A stretch of 64,000 nt of DNA, taken from positions 2,341,001 to 2,405,000 of the forward strand of contig JAJTWR010000398.1 of assembly GCA_021613335.1 (NCBI GenBank), given 5' to 3'. Below are positions 50,745 through 64,000 of the stretch, piece after piece (the stretch's first letter is position 1; the number at the start of each line of letters is the position of its first letter). Under the pieces are notes generated by a model. It did not search any database. It saw only the letters and a list, made by a program, of their open reading frames with translations, and was not told where the DNA came from. This stretch comes from Whitmania pigra (Eukaryota > Annelida > Clitellata > Hirudinida > Haemopidae). Made by a program: the position numbers and the translations under genes.

Positions 50745-53700
50745 ATGGGGCTAAAGTCGGTCGTGTTTCTTTTATTATTATCACTGTTTTGTAAAGTTTC
50801 AGCCGACGAAATATTAGGCTGTGGAGGTTTTATTAAAACGGACGTTGAAATTAATTTTTCATTAATTGAGGTGAGTTTCCCAAATATCACTCTCATCTGA
50901 CCGATGACTGAACTTTAAGTTTATTTAATGTTCGGCCCCGTTTTACCCGTGGCAGGTCAAGCTTTATACAAAACAAGGAAGTTTAAAGTATCAGACGGAT
51001 TGCGCTCCAAATAATGGCTATTACATGTTGCCAGTTTACAGCAAAGGGGAGTACGTCATCAAAGTAGAGGCCCCTTCGGGATGGACGTTTGGTCAGTTTC
51101 ATGTTTTTGTTTTTCATGCTAGAAACATTTGATTTTTGATATCATCTTCAAATGAATATAAATAAAATCATGTAAAAGTGGTAGACTGCTCCAAATGAGT
51201 AATTTTGTTTACATTATAGATCAGTCTCTAAAACTTCAAAAACTTATGACTCTCTCTTTTTAATATTATTTATTTTTATATTCTTAAATGCCTTTTGTGT
51301 TTTGTTTAATAATATTGGTTTCCCACGATATATCATTGTTACTTAATTGCACATCGTTGTGGTAAATTATACTGTCAAATTTTCACATGGTGATAAATAA
51401 AATTGAATGGGTTTTATTTGCTTCAGAACCAATGAGTTATAGCATCACCATCGATGGCAAGACAGACAAATGCACTCTTTCCGAAGACATCAATTTCTTG
51501 TTCACTGGCTTTGGAGTTGTTGGGAAGGTGAGATTGGTGATGATGATGAGGATACTCCTTGGTGATAAATTTGATGGTTCTGGTTGTAATGTTGGATGGC
51601 GGTTGCAATGGAAAGTCAGCAATTTGCTTGACAAAGGCTCTGTTTGAATCATGAACCTGATGTTTAAATGATTAATGCTAGTCTTCATTTTCACGATTTA
51701 AAAAACAAATGCTATCAAGTCAAGTGCATTGTCAAATATCGGCTTGTAACTTATTTCTGAAGAATAACATTGTTTTCAGGTGCTAAGCAAGGGTCATGAA
51801 GTAGGACCGGCTGGTGTGAACCTGGTTTTGAAGTCTGCCAGTGGTGAACTGGTAAGGACAACCAGGACTAATGCTGGGGGCAGTTACACCTTCGAAAAGG
51901 TGCTTCCGGGAGATTACGTTGTTGAGGCATCTCATCCTATCTGGAAGTTTGAGAGTGTGAGTCATCAATTTTATCGTTTGATTAATTGTTAATTATTATC
52001 GATTGTTTATTCATTGTTATTGATTACTTAAAAGTTTTGATTCCATTATTTTTCCATTATCAGTTTATGCCTTTGAAATGAAAATTCTTTACTGAACATA
52101 TTAACTTTGTTGTTTTTTAGTTTTTTTACCTCATTTTTCTTGATATTAGAAAAAAAAATTTGTTGCACAATAACGATGTTTGTTACCATTGATTGTCAAA
52201 GTGTTTGCTCATAAAATATTTGAATTTGTAACATGTTGCAGCTATTTGGTGTTGCTGAAATTTAATTGCATATTTATTTGTTGAAGTTTAAGATTTTAAA
52301 TTTATTTGTTGTTCATGCTTTTCAGACAACAGGCAAGGTTTCTCTGTCAAAAGAGACAGGACAAGTGGCCAGCACAATTGTAGTATCAGGATTTGATGTC
52401 AAGGTGATTTGAATTTAATAATTTATTATTATGTTGATGATTATTACTTTAAAACTTTTTGCTATCATTTTAAAATGATTAAAAACTTAAAAATCATTTA
52501 AAAAGGGAAGAATCTTAAGCGACGGCGAACCAGTTTCCGGAGTGAATTTTTTCTTGTTTGGATCCGAAAAGGTCGAACTGAACGATTGCTCGAAGGATTC
52601 CGGCACCATGCAAGACCCTGCCGTGGAGGGAAAAAACCTGCTTTGTTCAACTGTTTCCGATGCCAGCGGTCGCTTTGTCTTTCCAGCAGTTCAATCTGGT
52701 GATTACGTCTTGGTAAGATTTTCGATGTGCATTGTTGTTAGTTGATGTCGACTTTGGAATTGTTTTAGGGATGTTATACATTTGATTGATTGAATGATAG
52801 TTACACGTTAGTAAATTGGGTTATAAATTAATTTGTAATAGGGATATAATTAGTTGGTTATATAAATTGTAAAGGAATTGTTTGGATTTGATGATTATTT
52901 ATATTTAATTTGTTTCGTTCTCAGGTGCCATTCTACAGAGGTGAGAAGATCAAATATGATGTGACCCCAAGCAGAGTGGAGGTCATAGTTCAACATGATT
53001 CATTTGTCATCAAGGTATCAGTTAATCTTTACTTTATCTAACTAATAATAATAATATTAATAAACAATTATCCTTATTTGCTGTAGGATCCATTCCAAGT
53101 TGCTGGCTTTGTTGTTTCTGGAAAAGTGAAGACGTCTGCCAATGTAGGTTCATTTGATTTGCATCAGTAGCTCAGGAATGTAACTTATTAATTAATTAAT
53201 TAATTGATTAATGTAATTAACTTAAGTTACACGTTAGGACAGCTCGATTGTTTTTGACATTAAAATAAGATTATTTTTAGTGATCACTGATGAAATCTTC
53301 TGAAAATCTTTAGGGACAGGGCGTACCTGGTGCCACTGTTTATGTGAATGGTTCTCCGGTAACAAAGGCAGACGAGAATGGCGTGTTCCACCTGGAAGGC
53401 ATGAAGACGGGCTCGTACAGGTTGAAAGCCGAAGCTCAAAGGATGCAGTTTGACTCGCTCGAGGTGAAGATAACGCCCAACACTCCACACCTTCCTGACC
53501 TCTTTGCATCCAAGTTGGTTCATACTTTTGGTTTTATTGAATTTTGGAGATTTACTTCCTAATAATAATAATAATAATAATAATTATAATTATAATAATA
53601 ATAATGATAACAACCACAACAATAATAATAATAAGTTATGTCTTATGATAATAATAAAAAAGGTTTAAAAAATTAATGTGCTCCAACGATTGTTTTTAGG

Positions 53701-56700
53701 TTCGAGGTATGCGGACGGATAATTGTGAACGAGACATACGTCAACTTTCCGAGTGGATCGAGAGAAGTGACATTCTTCAGTGGAAAAGGAGAAAAGTACG
53801 CCCAAGTTTTGACACTGGAAGATGGGAGCTTCTGTTTGTTTGCTGCTCGAGGCTCTTACAAGTGCTCAGTTAGTATTTCTTAGTATGCTCATTAAAATGC
53901 TTAGTATTATTCGTTAAACTGCTTAGTAAGTATTATTTGTTAAAACCTGAAAATATGTTAGTCAATTAATCCCAGATCATCACCTCATTGTCTTTATTAT
54001 GCTTTTCAAATGGTTTAATCTTATTAAAACGTTTTCCTTTGAACTATTGAATTGAATGGATGTTGACACGTTTCAATTTGAAACTTCAGACGAAAATAAG
54101 CGAAGAAGAAAGCAAAGCCGGCTTCAGACTTTTACCTTACGAAAACGTCGTCCAGGTAGTCGACGCACCTGTTGACGGAGTCACATTCTCACAATTCCAC
54201 GCCAGGATTTCTGGAACCGTCAAATGTCTTGGTATGTTGTGATGAGTGCTTTCGTTGAAATTTAAAACACGTTTTAAAATCAACAATGAGAACACACATG
54301 TCTTATTATGTGTTTAAAATTTCAATTGTGTTTTGTCAGAGAATTGCTTCAAGGTTCAGTTGGTTCTCCAGAGTTCAAACATGTTTGAAGAGCCAAAGGT
54401 TTTGGAGGTAAACAGTCTTTTCAGATTCTTGTAGTATCAAGTTTTTACTTTGTCGTTAGCTGGTTAGCTGATCAGCCAGAGGTCAAATGCAAAGTGCTTA
54501 ATATTCGATGAATTGATTAATTAATCAAATTAATGCCTAAGATACTTAATAACATTCAAGAATTAGTTAATTGATTCATAATATTGTTTCAATGTCAAGG
54601 TCTCCTCAGAAACAAACTCAGTAGATTTCCAATTTGAAAACATAATGGCAGGAAGTTACGAATGTAAGTTTATCTTACCAAAATCATCACGACACTTAAG
54701 AATTCTTATATCAAATAATAATAATAATAATGTTAAAAATATTAATAATAACTGTAACAATGATGATGATGATGATGATGATGATAATATTAATATTAAC
54801 AATGACATTAATAGTAATGATATTAATAATCAATGTACTGCACTTATATTTCCAGTGACTGTGCAGAACGAGAAGTGGTGTTGGCAGGAAGATTCCTTCC
54901 AGGTGAACGTGGTCGACAAGGACGTCGAGGGACTGATTTTTGTCCACTCTGGGTACTCGGTTGTCTGCAGTCTCACTCACGATGCCCGCCTGGTGAGTTT
55001 TATGAACTTTATGAAAGAGGGGATTGTGTCTCATAGGTTAAACTCTCTAATTTTGTAGTGCTGCAGTTATAAAATTAAATATTTAATGAGTTAGTGATTT
55101 AGCGAAGAGTTTTTTATATTAGAATTTCATTAAGTAGTGTTTTTTGCTTTAGGTTTCCAATGTTATTTCCAGGATTGTAATTTAAATTTTAGTTATGTTC
55201 CCATAATTTACTTCATAGTAAACATAGTTGAAATAATAACAAAATTATTAACAATATTAAACATTATGAAATGTTAACTAACATTGATTTTGTTTGATTC
55301 AGATATTTGATCCCCTATTCAAACACTCTGATGACCTTTCGTTGAACTTTGACCTCTCACCTGGTCTGAATGACTTCTGTCTGAAGGAAGCAGGTGCTTA
55401 CCTCGTCAGCATCGATTCCTGCCATCAGTTCGAAAGTGAATCCTATAAATATGACACGTTAGTAACTAACGACTTTAATGTAATCGATTCGTAGTATGCT
55501 TTTACTTAATTATTATTATCGATTGCATTTAAATGCCTTGGACTAATGAGTTATAAAGAAGTTAATTGGTAATTATATTTAAAACTTACGGCTTATTGAA
55601 ACTGAATTCTCTTAATAAAGTCTAACAATTTAAATGATTTCAAACGAGAATTTAATTTGAACTCCCTTATAATTAAATTTAATTTCGACTAATTAAAACA
55701 GTTCCCTTGGAGGTGTGCTAACTTTGTCGGCAGTTCGTCACAAGGTTGAAATCTCCATGACGACCACCGCTCAACACGAAGACATCACAGCTCTCGTCAG
55801 GTATCTCATCAAATTATTTACTTATTTAGTTATTCTAATTTTCTTCCAAAATTAGCTCTCTTGTTTTGTTACCTTCTCTTAATTGTAGGGCTGAGATAAT
55901 TGAACAATTATGCTTGTTCTAGCTTTTTTGGATATTTAGAGATATTTATTACAAGTATAGTTGGGCTTCTGTTCAATTTTGCTTTCAATAATGATAGATA
56001 ATAATAATAACATTAATAATGATAATGATAACACTTTTTTTCACAATTCTAGTGACCAGGATGGCAAAACTATAGAAATAGGACCACTACAGCTGGACAA
56101 AACTTCGCCAGATGGAAAGAAATTTGAATATAAAATTCAACATTGGGCAAGGTTGGTTTACTGTTTCACATTTTATCATAATTGTAAGTAATACAAATGC
56201 AAGCTGATCAAATTCATATGTTTTTATAATAAACAATTAGATGATTGGTTTAATTGACTTTAATAATAACATTAATTACAAATGATTTAATTAACTTACA
56301 TTATCACTTAATTAATTGTAGGGCGTCCGAGACATTTTCTGTGTCTTTGAGTTCAGGAATCCTTCTTTTTGAGCCTCTGATGGCACAAGTGACAGTCAAA
56401 TCAGGTTCACTAATTTTTATTTATTATTTTACTTTTATTTTTAATTTTAAAATATATTATATAATTAATATAATGTCCCAAATTATATTAATTATATTAT
56501 TATAATGTGACATGTGGTTCAGAATGTGTACGTTCCTTCATTGTTAATGCACTTTTGTAGATCTCTGCCCTTCAGGCAAAGTTTCCTTTGTTGGACGACA
56601 AGGAGCCTTCATCGAGGGTGCAGTTGTTCCTGCCCTCGCTGGAGCTGATGTCAGTGTTTCCTTGAACAATGGCAAGACGATCAATGCAGTAACAAATGAG

Positions 56701-59700
56701 CAAGGAAAGTACAGGTGATTAAGATAATAATAATTGATGATGATAATGATGATTGTAATTTATTATTTTATTGTAAGGGTAGTAACAGTAATTTTATTAA
56801 TAATTATAAGAATAATAATTTATATTAGAAGGATACTGATGAAAGTTACCTTGGATGTTTGGGATTAGGGATGCATGTTTTATTTGTTGTCTGAGAAATT
56901 TAAATATTTGTTGTCAACATGTGCTTATTGTATGATTAATTATTATTATTGGTACAATTACTCAGTTAGTAACTTAAGGATTTACTTTCTTTACTTAAGG
57001 ATTGGACCCATCGATGCCAGTTTGAAATATGAGACCACAGTTTCGAGGTCCGGTTATGCCTTCAGCTCTCTTGAAGGTCAGCCTGGTTTCTTCAGGGCTT
57101 CAAAGTTGGCAGAAATTATTGTCAAGGTTGGCAGTTGTTCTTAAATTGTTTAAATAATAGGTGATAGAACAAGTAATTTATTGTTCTTAATTAATTAAAT
57201 GTAATAAATTACAGAACACGTTATAAATTGTTGCTCATAAATTTTTAAAATAATAAACAATTAATTATTAGACTAACAAAAGTTAATGAGTTGAATGTGG
57301 ACTCATTTTATTATTTTTTTTTATTGCACAGGTAACCGATGAGAGCACAGGTGTGGATTTACCTGGAGTGCTTCTCTCGTTGAGTGGTGGCGAGAGCTTC
57401 AGGAAGAACACAGTAACTCAGGAAAATGAAGCTCTTGCCTTCACAAACCTTGTAAGTTGTTGTTGTTGTTGTTGTTGTCGTCAGTTATGATTAACGTATT
57501 TATTTGTTTATTACTATTAACTCATTTATATATTCCTATTTAAGTATTTATAATTCTGATTACAAATGTAATAATTCCAATTAATATTGGAATATTATTA
57601 TAATTAATATTGGAATATTACATCCAATTGTATTAGAATGCCTCTAAATGGCTTTTCATTGTGCTTGTACTCAGGGACCTGGAAAATATTTCTTGAAGCC
57701 TATGATGAAGGAATATGAATTCGAACCATCGTCAAAGTTCATAGAGGTCAAGGAGGGCACCACGGTTCAAGTGGACATCATCGCCAAGAGGGTGGCATTC
57801 AGGTACGAGTACAAGTCATTCAGTGCATTTGAATAATTTACTCTAACTTATGTAAATAATTAGTAATTTAAATTTAATAATGTAGCTGTTTAATTAGTGA
57901 ATTACTTTCGATGTGAGCATGGTAATTATTTATCGCAATTCCAGTTAATTATTTCACATTCATCTTGATCACATCTTAGAGATAAAACCATTTAAAAACT
58001 CTTTCGTACTTGCAGCTGCTACGGACAGGTGACCTCGTTAAATGGGGAGGCGGAGGTTGGAGTTTACCTGGAGGCTGTTAGTTCCTCTGGAGAAGATGTT
58101 CAGTGCCATCATCATCAGGAGGAGAGCAAGACTGAAATGGACGGATCCATCAGGATCAGAGGTCTTAAGGTGAACACCATAAGTATTAATTTAAAGACTT
58201 TGCAATGTTTGTTAATAATAATAATAATAATAATAATGGTTAATTTTAAAGATGCCGTATGCATAGTGTCAGAGGTTGTTGATAAATTAAGTAATATTCG
58301 AAGTTTTAAATTTTTAGCCTGGATGCAATTACGTTGTGAAGATGAAGGATGACAAGGATCTCAACGCAATTATCGAAAGAACATCTCCCAAACAGATTCA
58401 ACTTGAGGTTGTTTAATGACGAACAAAATTCAAAGTGCACTAAGATAACCTTGCAATTTTTTTAAATATTAAATTATATTTGTTGTATAACTATTAGAGA
58501 ATGATCTTTTCAAAATAATTTTATTTTGTATGATAAAAATTGAAATGTTGTTCTGAAAATTGTGAAAATGATAATTGTTCAATATTAATCAGAAAAAAGT
58601 AAAACATAACATAATCAATAATTTTATAACGACTTACAATATTCAGGTCAAGAACTCGGACATTCACGACGTGAAGTTTGTGGCATTCAGGAGGATGAAC
58701 ACGATGGACATCAGCGGGAGAATCATAGCTCCACAAGAACATCTTGGCTCCATTAAGGTGTGAATTGTGATGATATGCATGCGCTCGATGTGAATGATGG
58801 TGATAGGCATGCACTTGGTATGTTATTGTGATGATGCATGTGCTTGGATGGAATTGATTTAAATGATTGATGCAAAATTAAATCTGATAATCAATCGTTC
58901 TCCGACATCCAGGTTCACTTGCTTCAAGAATCGAATCTCGATGCCCCGCAACACACCGCAAGCCTTGGGTCCTCCCCTTTCTTCTACTTTTCTTCCATCC
59001 CCATCGACAACCAGGTGTGAATTTTGTGTCGCTTTGTTACTTGTCAATGCATTTATGTTATGTCTTTGTTTGTAAGGGAATTGGAATGCTTAAACATTTG
59101 GTAACTAATAGCCTTTGATATCTTTGAAATCTTCTATCTTAAAACGTTCATCATGACATTTCTTAACTGAGATTATTTGACGGCTATATGTTTGATGTGT
59201 GATGCTAATACTTCACTTATTTTCAGAACTACTTACTGAGGCTTACGAGCACCTTGTCGAGATCTAACTTCAACTTTTCACTCCCTGAACTCCAATTCAA
59301 AGCCAACTCCACATTCAAGCACTTCACCCTCCACTTCGACCCACAGGTTTGTTTTGTGGTCTTACCCTGGTCTTCCGGAGTTAAAGGAATTTTTATTTGT
59401 TTTGTTATGGAATTAGTTATTGCACTATTATTATTATTACTACTGTTATTATTATTTTTATTTATTATTTATTTGTTTATTAAACCTTTTATTCCTGTAC
59501 AATACATTATTGTTCACAATTGATTTTTGTTTGAGTTACACAGTGACATATATTCAAGGTAATTTTAAATTTTAATGGTATAACTGACCATTTTAAATGG
59601 CATTACAGTACAAAGTTGGAGATCAGGAACTTGCCCACAGTTCTCTTCTCGTTTTGCCTCTGACGCTCCTTGTCCTCTATGTTTGCTACAATCGCAAACA

Positions 59701-59979
59701 GGCAAGTTCATGTTTAATATAAATGATAAATAAATATATTAATAAATAATTAATTTGTTAATAAAATGGGAGCTATAATTTATGTAATCAATAAGTCATG
59801 TCTTCATCAACCAGGTGCTCCCAATCATCACTCAGCAGGTCTTGTTGATCTTCTCGATGTTGCTGACGAGAGTTTCTGCCCGTTCTTCCCCCTCGCCAAC
59901 CCCTCAGCCCCCTGTGGATTCGATCGCGGCCGAATTCGAAGCCCCGTCTAAGAAAAAGCAAAAAGCAAAGAAGATCTAA
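50745..59979 (+). CDS. NOMO: NOMO (nodal modulator, BOS complex subunit)
   Basis: NOMO is a single-pass ER protein that with nicalin and TMEM147 forms the BOS part of the multipass translocon. I traced 29 exons whose phases all close: 50745-50870, 50956-51091, 51427-51527, 51780-51956, 52326-52403, 52506-52712, 52925-53014, 53087-53143, 53314-53513, 53700-53868, 54090-54231, 54340-54407, 54600-54663, 54856-54992, 55303-55457, 55702-55800, 56053-56151, 56322-56404, 56561-56714, 57000-57126, 57332-57451, 57675-57802, 58016-58169, 58318-58407, 58647-58757, 58913-59014, 59227-59346, 59609-59701, 59815-59979. The product is 1183 residues (usual about 1200). It has a signal peptide (MGLKSVVFLLLLSLFCKVSA), the hallmark GCGGFIKTDVEINFSLIEVK, serial Ig-like/carboxypeptidase-regulatory-like repeats, KYFLKPMMKEYEFEPSSKFI, a membrane helix near LLVLPLTLLVLYVC and a lysine-rich tail. 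The last intron is GC-AG. Confidence 0.96.
54715..54835. repeat. AAT then GAT trinucleotide tract
   Basis: Imperfect AAT/GAT repeat in NOMO intron 13; it gives false poly-Asn and poly-Asp frames. Confidence 0.9.
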
Positions 59980-60541
59980 TCTTGTCAACTGTTTCTCTCG
60001 TTTCATAATTTATTTCAAAATGTTTCTACAACTTTTAACCACCATCCCATTTAGGTTTGTCGATGATCGATGAGTTTTTTTTTGTTGCGAATTTGTCGAC
60101 TGCGAGAGTTCCGACAGGCAAACTGGTTTCGAAGATGGAAATTCCACGTGGATGTGCAGCTAATTAATTAAGATTCAATAAGAGTGCAATCACCTTGTTT
60201 ATGGCTATTAAAAATACGTTGATTGAATGATTGTTTGTTTGATTAATTGGTTTGACTACATTTATGGGTTGTTTTCATGTTATTGAGGATTCGTTCTGTG
60301 TTTATTATTTCAACCCCATGCTAAGTATTTGCAGAGTCTTTGTAAATTAAAATTAAGTTTCTTTTATTTTGAGTTAATCGTCTCGACCCTCGCTACACCA
60401 CATGATTCCATCTCCGATGACGTCATCGGCGTGTAGGTGACGCTGCTCTTGTTTACTACTTCGTCGCTTACAAGATTTAAGTCTTAAACAAGACAAATTA
60501 ATTCGATCGAGTGAATTCTAACAGCAACAGCAGCATCGGAT
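59980..60541. other. Intergenic between NOMO and LDH
   Basis: Short spacer. Contains GACGTCATCGGCGTG near 60420, CRE-like and GC-richer than its surroundings, consistent with an LDH promoter. Confidence 0.5.
60425..60445 (+). promoter_or_regulatory. CRE-like palindrome upstream of LDH
   Basis: GATGACGTCATCGG contains the full CRE palindrome TGACGTCA about 125 bp before the LDH start codon. Such sites bind CREB/ATF factors in animals; function here is inferred from position only. Confidence 0.4.
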
Positions 60542-63071
60542 ATGATGACTGATTGTGCAACTTCGGAAGCTGCAAAGAGAGGTCCTACGTATACGAAGAT
60601 GATCTTCAAGGAGTTGGTCTCTGAGGTTATAAATTCATAATTATTAATAAAATATTTCAATTTATTTGCATAGAGGACGTCTTGGCTGAAGCGATCTTAG
60701 TTGTGCAACGAATGTTCGGGAGATTAGTTTCCGAATTGAGATGGTTTCCTGTTTTTGTTTTCTTTTGGTGTTTCTTGTTATTGGTAGACAAAGTTGGTGT
60801 TGATTAAAATCTAAAATTAGTCTGAAGGCCTTAATTAAATTAATTAGGTATAAAACCAGTTCGTAAATTTTACCAAATTATTAATTCATGATAGATTATT
60901 ACATAAATCGTTAAGTTATTTGTTAGTAATTATGAAATAGTACCATAGAAATCACATGCTCACATAGATTCTTGAAAATGAAATAGAAAAATGGAGTTTC
61001 CAGACAAGCTGACTAAACTTATCTTCAGCGCGTCAAACTGTACCTAATTCTAAAAATAACCCTTTCCTTTTAAGACTCGGTTTTCTGGAAGTCGAGTCAC
61101 CGTGGTGGGCTGCGGAGCAGTAGGGATGGCGTCGGCCTTCTCCCTACTGTCCATGGGTATATGCTCGGATCTGTGTCTGGTGGATGCCCGGAAAGAGATC
61201 TGTTTGGGAGAGCAGATGGACCTGGTACACGGCCTGGCTTTTTACGGCGGGGCAGTTAGGATTTCGGCGGATTCTGACTACAGCGTGTCGTCAAACAGCA
61301 AGATCTGCGTCATAACAGCTGGAGCGAGACACTCACCTGACGAATCGAGACTGGATCTTGTGGCCAAGAACGTCACAATTTACAAGGCTTGGAATAAACT
61401 TAAATAATGTTTTTTATTAAATGTCTTTCTAGGTTCGCGTTCTGATGTTTCAAAATTAATAATATGAATGTTGTCATGAATAACGTAATTGGCCGACAAA
61501 ACTAAGTAGTTTTAAGTTAGTAATATTAATGTGTTATTACAACTAATTAGTTTGTAGATGCTGTTAATAAGTTATTAATATATTATTAATAATAACAATA
61601 ATATTAAAATTTAGTCGATCATCCCACAAATTATGAAGTACAACCCCGACACGATTCTCATAGTGGTGACAAATCCCTGTGACATCATGGCGTGGGTAGC
61701 CTGGAAAATCAGCGGACTGCCGAAGCATAAAGTGTTCATACATTTCTAACATCTCCCATTATTACTTTAATTTATTATATTATTATTTTTATTATACCCT
61801 TTTTCATAAATAATCATGTACATCAATGAGTGGTAATTTGATTAATAAATAGTTTATCGTTAATGTTGCAATTATAGTTGAGCTTAAGTATGGTTAATGT
61901 TCTTTAATCCATTAAATAAAATAATTTATGTTTAATGTCACTGACTTTATTGACTTTATTGTCTATCCTGTATATATATACCCTATATATAGTTGAATGT
62001 TAGTATAATTGTTCATCAACAACAATTTTCCTAATATCATCACATCATTTCAAGAAGTAATTTACTTAAATAAGTCGTTGTAATTTAAAAGTATAATTAT
62101 GCTGATGAAAAATAATTAAATATTTTCAAACACTTTAGGTATTCGGTTCAGGAACGTTGCTTGATTCAAGTCGGTTTAGGTACAAAAACAGTAATATTTT
62201 CAAATTATCCAAAATATTAATTCAAATTGTTATTGTATTTTAAAATGTTGTCGAGCAACAAATATTTTAAGTTACATCTGTGACTTTCAAAGATTTCTTA
62301 ATTACTAACATTTAATAATAAAATAAACGCAAACAGTAAATAATAAACAAATTGTCTTATTAACCACTATCAACATCATCATCATCATCATCTCAACTGT
62401 ATCACCTCAACTGATACAGGTACTTAATTAGTGAGAGGCTTGGGGTTGCGCCACACAGTGTCCAAGCGTACATTCTCGGTGAACATGGTGACTCCAGTAT
62501 CCCCATCTGGAGTGGGGTGAACGTGGCAGGAACAAAACTTAGGGACCTCACACCGACCGCTGGAGAACATTCTGAGAGGGACCCTGAGAATTGGGACCAG
62601 GTTAAATTAATTAAGCTATTAAATATTTAAATTGATAAATTAAAATGCTAGTATAGTAACTGATAACTGAACATTTTTTATATTTAGAATAATTTGTTTT
62701 ACAAAAAATAAATAAATATATAAACTAATCCATACCATCACACCATCGTATCATCACAGCTACACAAGCAAGTCGTTGGAGCAGCCCATGAAATTGTAAA
62801 ATTGAAGGGCTTCACAAATTGGGGACTAGGAATCATGGTGGCCAGGTTGTGCGAGGCAGTCATCAAAGACCAACACATCGTTTACCCGATCAGCATCCAG
62901 CCGGACGGTTGGTGTGGCATCCACGAGGAGTCCTACCTGAGCGTGCCCTGCATCCTCGGGGCTAACGGGGTTAGCCACATCATCAACTTGACCCTCGAAC
63001 CCCAGGAAGTCAAAGCTCTCCAAGATGCAGCCCGCTTGTTACGACGCATCATTGACAGCATAAAGATCTAG
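60542..63071 (+). CDS. LDH: L-lactate dehydrogenase, with His at the specificity-loop Gln position
   Basis: L-LDH interconverts pyruvate and lactate with NADH in the cytosol. Six exons (60542-60625, 61075-61386, 61615-61731, 62139-62179, 62420-62600, 62760-63071) give 348 residues, slightly longer than usual at the N terminus. The Rossmann motif VGCGAVG is at 39-45, and Asp65 suits NAD. Catalytic residues are present: Arg120, Asp180, Arg183 and His207 (LGEHGDSS), plus Thr264 in GFTNWGLG. The mobile loop reads [14 protein letters not shown]: His114 stands where LDHs have Gln102 (malate dehydrogenases have Arg). [13 protein letters not shown] also has Leu for the usual Asn. Intron 2 must begin GCTTGG for the frame to continue, a GC donor. 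The late sequence [11 protein letters not shown] is typical LDH. Either a diverged LDH paralogue or one with changed substrate range. Confidence 0.92.
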
Positions 63072-63819
63072 AGTCACATTCACATTTCAACTTTCACTTT
63101 TCATTCCACACACCACAACAACAACGACGACGACGACGACGACAACAGTCACAAACATCTTCATCTCACCGCCTTTAAAAATTAAACAGTTTTTTCTTCT
63201 CAAATTAAATCTCCTTGAATTCAGAAATCCTGTTAATCAAAGTTCTAGAACTAAAATTGTTTTTTTGAGAGCGAGTTACACGTAATTGGGAGCAAAACTC
63301 GTCTCGTCCGTCGTAATTGGAGAATGTTTGCGCTGGCCTCATACCGCAATCGGAAAACAGATCATGTCCGTCGACAATTTAGCCGGGTTTAAGTCAACAT
63401 GACGGCTGGGAGAACTAGCTGGTTGATCATGGTCTCCGGAGTCAACAAGTCTCCAAAATGAAGGAGAGTGGGAGACTTGAAAGTTAATTATCGTCCTACA
63501 ATTCCACTCCTAGATCGTGATCGGGCATGATTTTCCAGCGATGAAAGGAAAGAGAGAAAGTAAAAGTCCTCATGTTATTTGTCTTTGATTCCTCGATAAA
63601 TAAAAAAAATCAAAAAATAATCGCAATCATCATGACATCATCATCATCATCATGACACATCAGAAATCCATAACAACAAGCACTTCCATTTCAACTGAAC
63701 GAGTTGAACAAACACGAGGAATCAAGATGCCATCGATCGATGTTTTTGTCCTCTTCATCCGCTCTTCCATTCCGAGTCATTCCATGTCCTCCTCCTCCTC
63801 CTCCTCCTCATCATCATCG

Positions 63820-63857
<38 letters not shown>

Positions 63858-63861
63858 GTCC

Positions 63862-63893
<32 letters not shown>

Positions 63894-64000
63894 GCCGTCG
63901 TCATCATCATCATCACCATCGTCATCATCAGCCGAGCAGAGAGGAAAAAAGAATGAAAGAAAGAAGAGGACTGGAATGGATGGAAGACAAAGTCCGAGCC
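63072..64000. other. 3' region of LDH with ATC microsatellite
   Basis: No gene seen. A short CGA run lies at 63120-63143. A TCC then TCA trinucleotide tract occupies about 63785-63930. Confidence 0.75.

Noticed and set aside
59788..60006. Arg/Gly-rich minus-strand frame
   Set aside because: Antisense shadow of the last NOMO exon.

Overview
This is a eukaryotic, almost certainly animal, window: AT-rich, intron-rich DNA with many trinucleotide microsatellites (ATC, TAA, CAA), spliced genes on both strands and no operons. The gene set (CFP1, otopetrin, calpain-5, a SOX gene, NOMO, L-LDH) and short introns suggest a lophotrochozoan such as an annelid, perhaps a leech. The taxon is an inference. 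I built gene models by hand from reading frames, splice signals and remembered family consensus; where exon phases close, the model is firm.

Layout. 1-4.2 kb: 3' part of CXXC1/CFP1 (+). 5.5-8.3 kb: an otopetrin-type proton channel (+). 9.4-10.8 kb: an unrecognised CaaX-tailed protein (-). 10.8-20.9 kb: a 10 kb gene-poor stretch full of tandem repeats. 20.9-24.6 kb: a complete hybrid cluster protein (HCP, prismane) with introns and a mitochondrial-type leader (+), unusual for an animal. 25.9-38.6 kb: an accessory block with a Dcp2-like Nudix gene, then a roughly 4.2-4.6 kb tandem duplication in which each unit carries a signal-peptide-like exon, a Dcp2-like Nudix gene (one broken, one apparently intact) and an unknown multi-exon gene on the minus strand. 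It ends with a small membrane-anchored HEPN-domain gene and its 5' relic. 39.9-47.0 kb: a complete 12-exon calpain-5 (-). 48.4-48.9 kb: a SOX HMG-box exon (-). 50.7-60.0 kb: a complete 29-exon NOMO (+). 60.5-63.1 kb: a complete L-lactate dehydrogenase with a His at the usual specificity Gln (+).

Functionally these are mostly unrelated housekeeping genes. Two groupings deserve attention. HCP (NO/hydroxylamine handling) and an altered LDH lie on the same segment, which fits life with low oxygen, but they are 36 kb apart and not demonstrably linked. The 25.9-38.6 kb block gathers Nudix/decapping-like and HEPN genes, both often RNA-related, in a recently duplicated lineage-specific array; this is the best candidate for something undescribed. 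A further oddity is splice donors: by hand count about 27 of 73 modelled introns begin GTT, and two begin GC.
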